Assembly: GCF_021130785.1 (NCBI RefSeq)
Contig: NC_060211.1
Location: 25,901,001 to 25,965,000 of the forward strand
Origin: Homalodisca vitripennis
Lineage: Eukaryota > Arthropoda > Insecta > Hemiptera > Cicadellidae
DNA length: 64,000 bases
Reading direction: 5' to 3'
The position numbers were made by a program, and so were the translations under genes. Shown in pieces: positions 37,174 to 48,400 of the stretch; position 1 is the first letter of the stretch, and each line of letters begins with the position of its first letter. The notes under the pieces are model-generated. The model saw only the letters and a program-made list of their open reading frames with translations. It was not told the origin of the DNA and searched no databases.

Positions 37174-39089
37174 CTATCCTTGTGCTGGAGGTGCTGGAGC
37201 AGGTGTCGCAGCGGGCGTGTTGTTAGCTGCCGCTGGAGTGGTGGAAGGTGGGGGTGGCGTGGGCGGCTCATAGAAGGGGTTGAAAGTTTTATCCAACATC
37301 TCGTAGAAGTTGGCGAAGTACGAGAATACGTCATCCAGTGCGAGACAGTTTGAGGCTGACGTGGGAGGGATGGCCGTAGAGTTTCCCATCACAGTTGTGT
37401 TAGTTCCTGTCGGTTCGTCGTCATCGTCATAGTCAAAGAGTCCGAAACCAAATGGTGATGACAGGGACTACAACATGTATTAATTATGAGTTACAGAAAG
37501 AAAGCTAACATACGAATATATTTTCTCGGTGTTGTTTACCTTTTATATAACAATGCTTTCTAAAACTGTACACACCTCATCTGTTTTTAAGTAAAATTAC
37601 AAGTAATAAACATGAGAAAAAACTCAAAATAGCACTCAGTAGAGTCTATTGACTGCAAGGTAGGCGACCTATTTACAACCCTGATTCATTGATTTGTTGA
37701 TGTTGTACGAGATGTAAAGAGGCTTCTTAATCTACATACCTCATATTGTAAAGTATACTTTATTGAAACGTTGAATACAAAAAAATCCAAAAGACCAAGA
37801 CTCCTTTAAGGCCAAAGATTTCAAGAAATACCCTTTCTGTTTTCTATACCATCATCCATAAAATATTTTGAATTGTCTGATCACAGTTTTTGTGTTTATA
37901 CATACAATGGGTGTGGTTACTCTGTGCAATCTTGTTATTTTATAAGATCTATGACTCTAAAAAACTGTTACTAAAAAGGTTGTACGTTTAAACTTGTTTG
38001 TGATTCGAGTCACCGCTTTCTTTATTACATGTTATATGGACTCCTCTTCGTAAATTTTGAAGTTTAAGCTAAATGTGGACTAATGGAAACTATGAACCTG
38101 AGGGTTTGTTGTATCACTATGCTGTGATACAATCGATTATATTACTCTGATTGTATCTAATGATTACTATAATATCACTATATTACTCCAATTTCCTCTT
38201 TATATTTCTGAGACACGAGGAACTACTCATTTTATCTTATTTAATTCCAATTCTTCAGAATAACTTAGTTACTTATATACACTTCAACCATATCACCGAA
38301 TGACCATTTATTTCAAAGAGCTACAAGAGCTTTCAAACATTTAGACATCTTCATTAGGCCAGGAGGATAGGCAAGGACACGTTATGAGTAGTGACGTGTA
38401 CAGTGCCTGAAGTTGACGATTCTTTTAAATTTAACTAGTTACTAATCAGCTAATTATGTCAAAGTTTAAAACTTCGATGCAATAAATTGTGATATGTTTT
38501 ATTCAATATTCTGTTCAATATTCATTGCCTGTAAATACAGGCCTTACCATACATTACAACTCATACATATTCATTGATAAAATTTATAGAAGTAAAAATT
38601 CTTTGCCTCAATTCCGGGATTATGATTAAGAATTTAAAGTGGTTTGCGATTTAAGAAGTAGTTATTCTCGATTGACAATCCCAGTTACCAAAAGAGAACT
38701 AAAGAAAGTTTGGGAAGTGTTGTGGATATAACATTGATGGGATTATAAAAGTACAAAACATTAAAAACCCTTTGCAGCACAGTTATTACAGCTGGCCAAA
38801 TAAAATAAAAACCTTTAATCTGTACTTGAATAGTTGTTCAGAGATCTATGGAAAAACATGAAAAAAGAATGTTAGAACAAGGAAAGGAAAATTAGGATCA
38901 AAATTATAGTTGAATCTACATAAGTTAAAACTTGAAATTTCAACATGTTAATAGTTTAAGATAGATTTTTAAAATCCATATAAAAATACTATAGGTACCT
39001 AACCAAGATTTAGGGTAATAGTAAAGGAACACAATAAAACTTACAAAGACAGATAGAAGAACTAAGGCGAGAAGAGACCGATAAGCCAT
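37174..39089 (-). CDS. Gene B: small secreted protein, two exons
   Basis: Exon 1 (39089-39045) encodes MAYRSLLALVLLSVF, 15 codons ending at GTAAGT (39044-39039). The 1577-bp intron ends tacatgttgtag. Exon 2 (37467-37174) enters in phase 0; an in-frame TAG just before it shows that the frame is not open through the intron. The product is 112 residues. After the signal peptide come SLSSPFGFGLFDYDDDDEPT, an Asn/Thr-rich stretch with NTT and NST sequons, a single Cys, an aromatic amphipathic stretch (VFSYFANFYEMLDKTFNPFY), and a Pro/Ala/Thr tail ending PAPAPPAQG. AATAAA lies 72 nt past the stop. No domain is recognised. The layout equals genes A and C. Secretion is well supported; the role is unknown. 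Confidence 0.8.
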
Positions 39090-39660
39090 GCTGACGATGT
39101 ACAAATGAGTCAGTGCATGATGTAAAATAACAAACAATAGACTACATGCCTGACAGTTGTCTATGTGAACAGCTGTCACTGCGACCCAGTTCTCGGATAG
39201 AGACGTCACTGTCGCTGACTACAGTAGCGTTTTAAGGTCAAGTTCGTATCTGTAAGTGATGTATAGAACGTAGTTCATCATGCAAATGCACGCAGGTGTT
39301 GGATTATAGTGCCAACTGCAGTATAAAGTAAGATTATGTTACAACAAACAACATGAGAGATCTCCTGCTCATAAACTTAACTTTTTTATAACTGGATTGT
39401 AGCGTAAAGGCCATATAAAGATAGTGGGTATGATAATGATAACTCTTTAAAAATCTTCATTACATACTGATTCAATTCATTACAGAGTAGCAATTGATTC
39501 CTTTGCATCAACACCATATCCTTCAAAAGTTAACACGCTTAGAAACTCCCTAAGTTCAAATCTGTACATTTCAAAGATGGATTCTTCGTTGAGTAAAATA
39601 TATTTGGCAGTAAGAGCATTTTAATTCTACAGAAATTAAGACTCGGCTAAGTAACCGTAA

Positions 39661-39850
39661 AGAAAGTCTTATTTTACAAGGTGAAGTTAGGGCTAAGAAG
39701 CCCTCTCTAACACTTACTCAGAGGATCAACGGCTTAAAGGTGACTTTCGAACGATACCAATAGCTGGACAGACGGACCGCTTGTAAGGACAGGATCGTTT
39801 AGTGGTCAATCATCCAAACAGCAGCCACGCTAACCACTGTGCATACTGTA
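39661..39850 (+). repeat. Dispersed repeat, pair of 30720-30865
   Basis: Contains ggtgaagttagggctaagaa, then gccctctctaacacttactc and caacggcttaaagg, matching the other copy in reverse orientation. No coding capacity is seen. Confidence 0.6.
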
Positions 39851-40277
39851 CTGTATCAATGGAACTGCTAAAGTAAGTATACATTTCTGAGATAAGGGAG
39901 AAATGATGAAGGGATCCAAATCCCCTCATAGGAGATTGCAGAACTGTTATTTCTCTCTTCTAATACTGCATCGATCAATGATAAAAGAAAACCTTAGATA
40001 ACAGGATTACAAGCTGCTACTCCCTTAATGTCTTCTTCAGTATATACTGTCCATAACAGTATTACTTAGAAGCACACATCTTGAGAATAAACGAACTTTC
40101 TTCCAAAGTGAACGGTAGAGTTCATAGAATAAAAAAAACTGTGCGGTTTGAAGGAAACCTCTTTCAGCGTCGCCAAGAGGTTGTAACATTATGAGTTATA
40201 GACATTCTGTAACAATGGGTCTCACTAATTGATGGGTTGTTGTTCTCTTAGGACAAGAAGCTTATAAATTGCACTTA

Positions 40278-40735
40278 GTCCTGTAAGAACCTTTGCGCTG
40301 CTTCCGGAGTGACAGGATATTCAGGATGGGTAAGGTTAGGGAGTAGGGGCCGCCTCCTATCGAGATCCATGAGGAAGGATTAGGGTACTACATCTCAAAG
40401 TCATGTCTTTCCGAAAGAAGGGGTGGCCAGCTCCGAACTAGACTCTCCAGTCAAAGTAGGCAAGGGTGACACACCTTGCCGAGGCTAGCAAGAACCTCTG
40501 AGGTTAGGGAACAAACCCCACCAACTCTAACAGTAATCTCCCACAGTAGACTAGACCTATCGAATTGCCCATGAACCCCACAACCTCGACATTTGCAGTT
40601 AGTGATGTGCCGCTCCTGGACATCTATAAGGTTGCCCAGATTGAAGGGACACATCGGTTTTATCTGTGCCCAGTAGTGGGTTCAACTGGAAGGTATAAAC
40701 CAGCCAGAGTGATCCCTGCTGGGTGCAATAGTTGA
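40278..40735 (+). repeat. Dispersed repeat, paired with 3268-3726
   Basis: Same element as 3268-3726 in the opposite orientation. Shared blocks are ggatgggtaaggttaggga, ggggccgcctcct, caaaccccaccaactctaac, cctatcgaatt, gtgccgctcctggacatc and gtgggttcaact. Stops interrupt the frame that starts MSFRKK near 40403. Confidence 0.6.
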
Positions 40736-40894
40736 TGGGTTACTTACGCTATAATTTCATACTAGTTATTGCATCATATACGAGTATCTATTTCTTTATA
40801 TTTCACCAATATATTGTTAATATGAGTGATATCATATGTATTAGTAAGCATGAATGTTGAGTTTATCAACAAAAACAATCATCAGACCATCATC

Positions 40895-41130
40895 TCGGGA
40901 GTGCCGATGGCCGAGTGGTCTAAGACGTTGGACTTGAGTCTGAGTTAGAGATAGCGCGGGTTCGAATCCTGTCTGTGACCGTTGCACTTTTTATCAGTAC
41001 CATCGACCTTGTACTGTATCGACTCTCCCCCTTATTCTGTTTGATAAGATCCTCGCACAGGCCAGTGGGTCCATGAGGACGGGCAGAATAAGGCATAAAA
41101 GGAGATCGGCTACTCCTTTAAAAAAAAAAA
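40895..41130 (+). mobile_element. Leu/Ser-tRNA-like SINE, plus-strand copy
   Basis: The tRNA-like head has an A box in gatggccgagtggtctaag and a B box in gggttcgaatcctg. It is followed by a body with ttgcactttttatcagtacc, cttattctgtttgataaga and the tail aaggagatcggctactcctt, ending in an A run. The same order is found reversed at 54376-54606. It is a SINE mobilised by a LINE, not a tRNA gene. Confidence 0.85.
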
Positions 41131-41142
41131 TCTTGAATTCAA

Positions 41143-41235
41143 CTTCTTTTTAGTGCAGATCCTGGAATCTGACGCTGTCACAGACTTGAGTTCTGGAATC
41201 TGGAATCATGCTCGTCTAAAAAGACTCAGTAATAC
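41143..41235 (-). repeat. Fold-back dispersed repeat, copy 3 (partial)
   Basis: Contains cctggaatctgacgctgtca, then cagacttgag and catgctcgtctaaaaagac, matching the centre of the 2295-2710 repeat in the same orientation. It begins directly after the SINE. Confidence 0.5.
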
Positions 41236-41456
41236 CGGGCCATTATGGAGTACTGTACATTCACTTTTTTAAGTCTCGAATTTGATGTTGAGAAACATAT
41301 AACAAACACAAATAGATATGTTCAGTTTTGTAAGGGCACTCTGTTCAGCCTGATGATTAGCCACATGTCATTAGGGAGTTTGTCCGTAAATGGCTCCTTC
41401 ACGGGTGGATTGTGAATTGGATTTTATAACGCGAGTTATTCAACGACGTGACAGGG

Positions 41457-41555
41457 AGTGACAGATGCTCGGTCACTAATAGTGACAAGCAGTGACAGAT
41501 GCTCGGTCACTAATAGTGACAAGCAGTGACTGATGCTCGGTCACTAATACCGGTT
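41457..41555. repeat. Three 34-bp tandem units with a palindromic core
   Basis: The units start at 41457, 41491 and 41525. Each carries agtgac, a/tgatgctcg and the palindrome gtcactaatagtgac (the last copy diverges at its end). The palindrome has 7-bp arms around a central A. Clustered palindromes of this size can be protein-binding sites, but no factor is assigned. Confidence 0.85.
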
Positions 41556-42283
41556 CCGCGCCACATCAATCATACTTTTAACCTGCCTAAACTCTTCCTA
41601 AAAGGCACTTTTCTCTCAGTCAAACGAGTTCATGTATTTTGTGCTTGTTTTCAATCACTTAACAACAAAGAATATTTAGCCATTATGAATTAACATTTTA
41701 TCTTTATTAATCAGTCATAAACTACCTAATGTACCTACCACACAAGCTAATGTAGTCAAATAGTTACCAACATACGCAAAAGGGATAATGTTAAAAAAAT
41801 GTAGAAGATTGAAATGTGGAATATACTTATTAATAAAACAAAATTCAAATTGAAATAATTTAATTTCCGTACAAATTGAATAAGCGTTTACCAAAATAAA
41901 CATGTCTCTTAGAATTAGGTTATATTTGAGTACGTAAACAAAGGACAGCATAAGATAATAAAATTGTATGACAGTAATCGTAAGCGAATTCATGTTTATG
42001 AAAATGATAGAATTACTTATAGAAGTAATGATAAAATTATTTATGTAATAAATTATATATTTGTTGGTCTCAGTCTAGCCTTTGGAAAGCCTAGGTTAAG
42101 AGAAATGTCTGTAAATGATTATCAATGATCTTCAAAATGATTGAATCAATAATTTTAAAGCGAATGTGGTAATACATAATATTACATAGTACTGTCATTT
42201 ACCGTGAGTTTATGTAGCCATAACATTTAATCCTGAATAATCTAAAACAATAAAAATCTAATTGAAGTCTAATCTAAGTCGGT

Positions 42284-42399
<116 letters not shown>

Positions 42400-43668
42400 T
42401 TCTGTCCCTCCCCCGCTCTCCCTCTAGCTAAAAGTTTATATCTAATTTGGCAAATTTCTGTATTTTTAATACATTTTCAAATTTATTTTGTATCTTGTAT
42501 TCAATTTCTTAAAAAAATATTTTGTGGGGATTATCTGCAGTTTAAGCATTCAAAACTGGAAAAGACAAAGAATACATTTCTAAGGAGAAGAACTAAAAGC
42601 AAAGTTTTGAAGGCCTGAAGGAAAAGATTTTATATTTGAAGGAAGTCTTATTAGATTACAGAGGTCGGTCTGTAACAGCGTTGTCTGCAGGAAAACCTTG
42701 CAGATAGTACTAGTCGTTTCAAAAACATGAAATAGTACAATATATTTTATGTTTTATGTACATTCTCTACTCAATAACATTAATCTATAACAAAATATAA
42801 TCCTTTATTTTCTACTAAAGTAAGAAGAAGTAATACATAGAAAGTGCCTTATCCAGTTAGAGTTCAGGGTGTCAAATTATATTTAGAACACAATTTGTAA
42901 TAGAGTAAAAAATATTTAAACACACATTTTGCTATACTTATATTTAAAGAAATGTTTTCTTCCAATTTGATCAGAATGTCAATCTGGCTAATAGGAAAAA
43001 TTTGTAAAATTTTAAAAATAAAACAATATTGTAATGAACAATCATCACACGTTAAAAATAACACGCATGGCCTTAACGGTGAAAAATATAGACTGGTTCA
43101 CGCATAATTTTTCGCAAACACGAGAAACATACAAATTACCAATATTTTTAGTCTGATTTAAACAATAACTTAAGTACGAGTAGTATATTAAAAAGGTTTT
43201 ACTGATCTTAAAATACATTTAGCCCCTGAAGGTTAAAATGACAATATTTACCTTTTTCCCTGCCCCTACAAATCGGTGTGCATTAAATGATAAATATGGG
43301 CCATGAGAATAATGTTGTTGCGTATCATTTTTCATACACATGGCACTTATGTGTAAACCTATAATCTGTTCTTACCATGTATGCCTCTTAAAAGGTAATA
43401 TAAAGAAATATGTCTTCTTGGTAAAGTTTTGATTTATATGGTATTTTTCAGGTATAATAGACGAAAACTTGAACGGATGTCAGGAGATAAGGCAATATAC
43501 AGTGTATATTGCCCTGGTCAACAGAATTCCTATTTACTGTCTACCAATGAGCGGAATTGATATATCTAGCCCCTAACCTGTTCTTCCTATGGGTTTTCAA
43601 ATTTAATAACGCGTATTATTGGCAGATATATAAGAAAAATAAAGCAATATAATACTATAAATTATATT
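42400..43668. other. AT-rich stretch downstream of gene C
   Basis: No supported gene or repeat. The GTAAG-like donor on the minus strand near 43373 has no open exon before it. Confidence 0.4.
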
Positions 43669-43674
43669 TTTATT
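43669..43674 (-). terminator. Polyadenylation signal of gene C
   Basis: Minus-strand AATAAA in ttcctaaataaaaat, about 230 nt past the stop of gene C. Confidence 0.5.
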
Positions 43675-43905
43675 TAGGAAGTGTAAATGTTGATGAATAA
43701 AACCTATTACATAAAAAGCACATTCTTTAATCTTGTAATAGAAAGTATACACTTAGTGATTTAGTGAAAAAATAGCACACTAACATAAGGAGAATATAAA
43801 TAAAAACTAATATATAGTTGATTGCATATGAAAAAGTTATAACCCTATGAAACTTCTTGGATTTGACACTGTCCGTGCAGCGACTCCAGGGTTTTGTAGA
43901 ACCTA

Positions 43906-46353
43906 CTATTGAGGAGGAGCTGCAGGAGGTAATCCCGTCTGGGGCAAAGGAGAAGCTACTGGACTAACGGCAACTCCAGTCTGTGGAGGAGGGTATCCAG
44001 TTTGAGGGGCTGTTGCTGCGACTGGAGCCACTGAAACTCCAGGTTGAGGAACAGGATAACCAGTTTGAGGAATTGGTGCAGAAACTGGAGCTACTGCAAC
44101 TCCAGGTTGGGGAGGAGGAGCGGTTCCAGGATAACCAGTTTGAGAGATCGGTGCAGAAACTGGAGCTACTGCAACTCCGGGCTGTGGAGCAGGAGTGGCC
44201 GCAGGATAACCAGTTTGTGGGATTGGTGCAGTTCCTGTGACTCCCGGTTGGGTGACAGGCTGTCCAGGGTACACATTAGAGCTCCCAGCCTGTAGTGGAT
44301 TAGTCGGAGCTCCAGTTATCGTCACTCCTGGGATGGTCGGTGAGTTTCCTGAAAGTGTGGTCACCAGAGTAGTTGTGAAAGGATATCCCGAAGAACCAGC
44401 TAGGTGAGACCCTGGGATTGGATGTCCTCCGGGGAGGTTTCCAGCCATATGGCCGAGCCACCGCATCTTGTAGTTGAGCAGGTTGATGAACAGTTGGCCG
44501 AGAGAGGCGGCAGCTCCCCGAAACACTTCAGCAGGACCTCCACCCGAATGCCCAGGAGGACTGGTGAAACTGGTCACCTGACTAGGCCGCAGAGTTTGCG
44601 TCACCAGCTGGGGCTGTTGCTGGGTCTGGCTGGAGCACAGCTGTGTCACAGGACAAAGAAGGAAAAGATATAATAAGATCTCTTTCAAACTTAGACAACT
44701 CATTGCTTATCAGTCTGTGTTCAACAGTAGTGAACTTTTTGCTCCAAGCATGAAACGCCGTACAACAATTGACTAGCATCATCCAGCCTCGCACGAAATA
44801 TATGAAGTTGTGTTATTTGGGGTATCTTCTCAAAGGTCTTCAGTCCCAAATTATCTAGAAACTGGACTTACTATCCAATAGAAATTTGTTCCTCGGGGGT
44901 TCCACAGAGCTATGTCAAGGAAGCAAGTAATGCTATGGGAATGACTGGCGCTGTAGAATTACTAGAATTGTTAAATTTGTGTGATGAAAAATACCGTATC
45001 TTTCATTTCTGATATATCTAAAGCTTACAGAGATGAATTACATTATAGAAGATAGCAGTATCTTTACATGTGAGGGAAATGGAATATATGCTCTATATTT
45101 TTGAATAACTGTTATTTATTTTAGAGTATGCATATTCTGTGACTAATAAATAGAGTGAATATTATTATAATTATATGATTAGGTTGTTGGTATTATTACA
45201 TTTCTATATGTGATCCATTTGTAGTCTACGAGATATATAACTGACATTAGATCTCCCTCCAGGTATCAGGTGGGACTGATGCTACGGCCGCATCAGAATA
45301 AAAAAAAATTAGGATCATCACAATTTTTAGAGAATCTTAATTCTGTAATAAATATAATCAATGTATATAGTCAATCACTGTATCTTTTCTACATATACCA
45401 AGTTCTTAACCTACCCCCATAACAAGTGCAGTAGGCTATACCCATCCGTCCTGCTAGGAAACAAGCGTCTAAGCCCGTTGTTTGTAGTAGGAGTATCCAT
45501 CTTGTTGGAGTATCACTAGTATGGATTCCACCATACTAGTGATACTATGGTATGGTATGGTACGGTATAGTGGTAGTGTATGGTATGGTCTACCTTGATG
45601 TCCAACTGTAGAAAGACGTATAGTTGTGCAATATCGCGTTCTTTCGTATTACTGATTTTAAGATGACCAACACCTTGTACTCATTTCGACACATCTATAT
45701 CTTATCAAGAACAAAAGTAATTACAAACGGAATTCTGAAATCGATTTTAACACAAAATCTACCAATAAAAACAAATGTGCCCAAAATGTCCAAGAGAATT
45801 CAAGAAGAAAGGTTGTGGACCAAATCTAATTAAATTTTGAAAATATCCAGCTTGTAATGTGTCCACACGTGCATGCATGTAAATTATTCGTATTGTTATT
45901 AATAACAAAATAACGTTAATAAAATATACATTAACAGCGTGATATAGTAGCTTTAACACTCACCTTCCTGTGATTCACATTTTTTAACTTATGAACAGCA
46001 ATTTTTATTAATTTTCTTTTTGAAATTTTCACATAAAACAAGTGCACAAATACTATTAGTAAACTTCACAACAGTTCAAATATAAAAATTCGAAAAAAAA
46101 ATATTTGAAATCTTTACTCAATAGTTGTAAGTTGTTTAGTTCTCTTGTAATAAATATCATTGCATTTAAACTTACGATGATTCAGAAGATTCAGAATTAC
46201 TTATACACAGTATTACCATTCTTAAGCTAGTTTAAGTCCTCAATGTGGCTGTATTGGTAACTTTTAATATAACGTATATACATCACAATTGAATAAGATG
46301 AATAACCTACTTACATGACATATCGCGGAACAAACTAGTATTTTGAAATTCAT
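43906..46353 (-). CDS. Gene C: secreted Pro/Gly-rich repeat protein, two exons
   Basis: Exon 1 (46353-46315) encodes MNFKILVCSAICH, 13 codons ending at GTAAGT. The 1674-bp intron ends with a strong pyrimidine tract and ctgtgacacag. Exon 2 (44640-43906) enters in phase 0 as LCSSQTQQQPQ and is open for 244 codons. The product is 257 residues. It has a Gln/Thr/Ser-rich start, an amphipathic stretch (VFRGAAASLGQLFINLLNYK), then a Thr/Ser/Gly segment. The last part has about five imperfect repeats of about 20 residues, each with PQPGVAVAPV and PQTGYP. A TATA-like box sits about 35 bp before the ATG and an AATAAA follows. An unspliced start at 44703 (MSCLSLKEILLYLFLLC) also looks like a signal peptide but uses the pyrimidine tract as code. 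A matrix, cuticle, silk-like, mucin-like or salivary role is possible; none is shown. Confidence 0.8.
45510..45545. repeat. Perfect 15-bp hairpin in gene C intron
   Basis: gtatcactagtatgg (45510-45524), loop attcca, ccatactagtgatac (45531-45545); one further A-T pair extends it. It lies within the predicted intron of gene C and directly before a pentamer repeat. Confidence 0.9.
45546..45589. repeat. Imperfect (GGTAT)n pentamer repeat
   Basis: Interrupted ggtat/gtatg units such as atggtatggtatggtacggt, in the predicted intron of gene C. Confidence 0.8.
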
Positions 46354-46387
46354 CGTGAAACTAAGAATTTAAAAGCGAATGCAACCT

Positions 46388-46395
46388 ATTTATGA
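46388..46395 (-). promoter_or_regulatory. TATA-like box of gene C
   Basis: Minus-strand cataaata in cttcataaataggttgc, about 35 bp upstream of the ATG at 46353. The string ttgcattcgctt occurs twice close by (just after this box and near 46430), possibly a short promoter duplication. Confidence 0.45.
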
Positions 46396-47011
46396 AGGTT
46401 GAGAGACAGGCCAATGCCGAAGCGAATGCAAGCTAATTCACCAAAGTATTCTTTGAACTGTCAACTACTGTTATGCAAGGTCAGGCATTTAAATTAGCGT
46501 GCTTACTACTGTTTATCTATTAGCGTCAAATTTTCAAAAATTTGCATTACTAACAAGTGACAGGTTCTATGAAAATGTGTTATTTGTTTAGATAAAAAAA
46601 CACGAGATAAATTATTCATAGGGACGAGATGTGCTCTGCACCAAGGAATTATTTCAATTAATTCTGAGGTTCTCGTTAGGACTAAGCCACGTAACTTGGA
46701 TTGCTATCGTTAAAATATTTACTGCCTGGCCTACTTTAAGCCTCTCACTGTGATATGATTTTTTAAATAAAAACACATATGGTTAGGCAGACACTAAACA
46801 AATCGAAATCTTTATTTAATACATGGGCAATATAATAAGCAGCTGTTCAACAATGACATGATTGTAATTTATTGTAGAACTTAAATGATTTTGATAGCTA
46901 AAAACTGATTTACCGTCCGCGTGGTATTGCTCTGGTCGTAGTAATTGAGTTTCCGTGAGTGTAAGTCAGTGTGTGTTTGTCTGTAATAGTTATTAAATTA
47001 TTGAAGTAGTA

Positions 47012-48065
47012 ATGCCACACTTATTTACAAGTGAAGAATACTCTAATATGGTGTTATTAATGGTGATGTAAAGGCAGTGCTACGGCCGCTGTCGAAGAAT
47101 ACAGACAACGTTACCCTAACCGTGGAATTCCAAATACTAGAACAATTAGTTCTTTCTTATGTTACGGGATACAGGATCACTTCCTAGGACAAAGTTCCAG
47201 TATGACCTCTCTTGTCAACGTCATGTTAATGTAGAGGAAAACATTGTTGCTACTGTTGAACATAGTCCAGGTATTAGTACAAGACGTATTTCTAAAAGGT
47301 TCAGAGGTATGCAAAGTAGAGTATGTAGAACACTCAATAATAACAAACTCTATCCCTATCATAAAGATACACCATTTACATCCAAGAAACAATGCTCATC
47401 GCTTGGAGTACTGCACTTGGTTAAACACTCATCGCCACTCTTTAAGTATATTTTATTTACCTATGAGTCACAGTTCACTCGTGATGGAATGAACTATATT
47501 CAAAGTTAACATTCATGGGTTGAAGTGAACTCTCATGCAAGAATTGAACGTAACTTTCAACAGCTTTTTTGGCAGTAACGTATGTTGTGACATTATTTAT
47601 AATCAGCTGATTGGACCGTTTATTTTTAAGAGCGCTTAATAGGTCAAATATACTAAAATTTTCGTCAAGAAACATTACTTTAAGATGTTCCTCTTTTAAC
47701 GCGACGCCAGCTGTACTTCAACATGTTGGTGCATAGTCACATTTTTTAAATGCTTTCCACCTAATTGAATCAACAGTTTCAAAATAAATGGATACACAGG
47801 CCACCCAGGTCACCAGATCATACGCCGGTGGATTTTTGCATATGAGGGTGGATAAAGGAGATAGATTACAAGGTCAAAGTTAATTCCCTTGAGATGCTAC
47901 TTAGACGTATTAATGAAACTTTTACGATTTTTTTTTTAAGGAGAGCCGATCCCCTTCAGGGATGTAAAGGAAAGCCCTGTTGAACTACGAAAAGCAACAA
48001 GAGCCATCCTTAAACGAGCAGTAAATGCATTTTAGTCGGCGGAGACACTTTTGAAAATAATTTTG
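47012..48065 (+). pseudogene. DUF4817-type Tc1/mariner-like transposase pseudogene
   Basis: The start reads MPHLFTSEEYSNMV. After a frameshift come EEYRQRYPNRGIPNTRTIS, then TRRISKRF, LNNNKLYPYHK and YILFTYESQFTRDGMNY. Next are HARIERNFQQLFW, IIYNQLIGPFIF, and PPRSPDHTPVDF (the block holding a catalytic Asp). It ends with SPVELRKATRAILKRAVNAF and VGGDTFEN. This order matches the abundant insect transposase-like proteins with an N-terminal DUF4817-type helix-turn-helix domain. Several stops and frameshifts make it inactive. A short poly(T)-started segment at 47928-47956 interrupts it and matches the 3' end of the SINE at 54376. Confidence 0.8.
47928..47956 (-). mobile_element. 5'-truncated SINE tail inside the transposase
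   Basis: A T run followed by aaggagagccgatcccctt matches the 3' end of the minus-strand SINE at 54376-54405 except for one base. The transposase frame resumes on its far side. Only about 29 bp of SINE remains, so a chance match cannot be fully excluded. Confidence 0.5.
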
Positions 48066-48140
48066 ATAAGCTTGCACAAGCCAGGAAGAGCAAACAAACT
48101 GATACCTCTCAACTGTGACACGTTTAGCGCTCCTGGATTT

Positions 48141-48400
48141 TGCAAGCGTATCTTTCAAGTGGTCGTGTTCGCTTATGCGTTGACAGATTTCGTTGAAAAA
48201 AGTACCGTTGCAATTGATAAAACCATTTCAAAATATTTCTAAAATTGTTATAACCTATGTTAAACAGCTGATACCCATCAAGAAACAAAATGTTTGCTGT
48301 ATCCGGCTTGTGCAAACGTACCTCTATAGTGGTCGTTTTCGCCTATTCATTAACGGATTTCGTTGAAACTAGTACCGTTAAATTGTAACGAAATAAATGG
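48141..48400. repeat. Direct duplication, about 170-bp period
   Basis: tgcaagcgtatctttcaagt, then ggtcgtgttcgc and gatttcgttgaa at 48141-48215 recurs, diverged, at 48311-48385 (tgcaaacgtacctctatagt, ggtcgttttcgc, gatttcgttgaa). It lies just after the transposase pseudogene. Confidence 0.8.

Noticed and set aside
43983..44673. Plus-strand open frames rich in Glu/Leu/Gln opposite gene C
   Set aside because: They are antisense shadows of the Pro/Gly/Gln-rich repeats of gene C; no start context, splice or promoter signals support them.
46173..46216. ATG exon MVILCISNSESSES with gtaagt donor as alternative first exon of gene C
   Set aside because: Hydrophobic part too short and phase 2, which does not fit the phase-0 acceptor at 44640.
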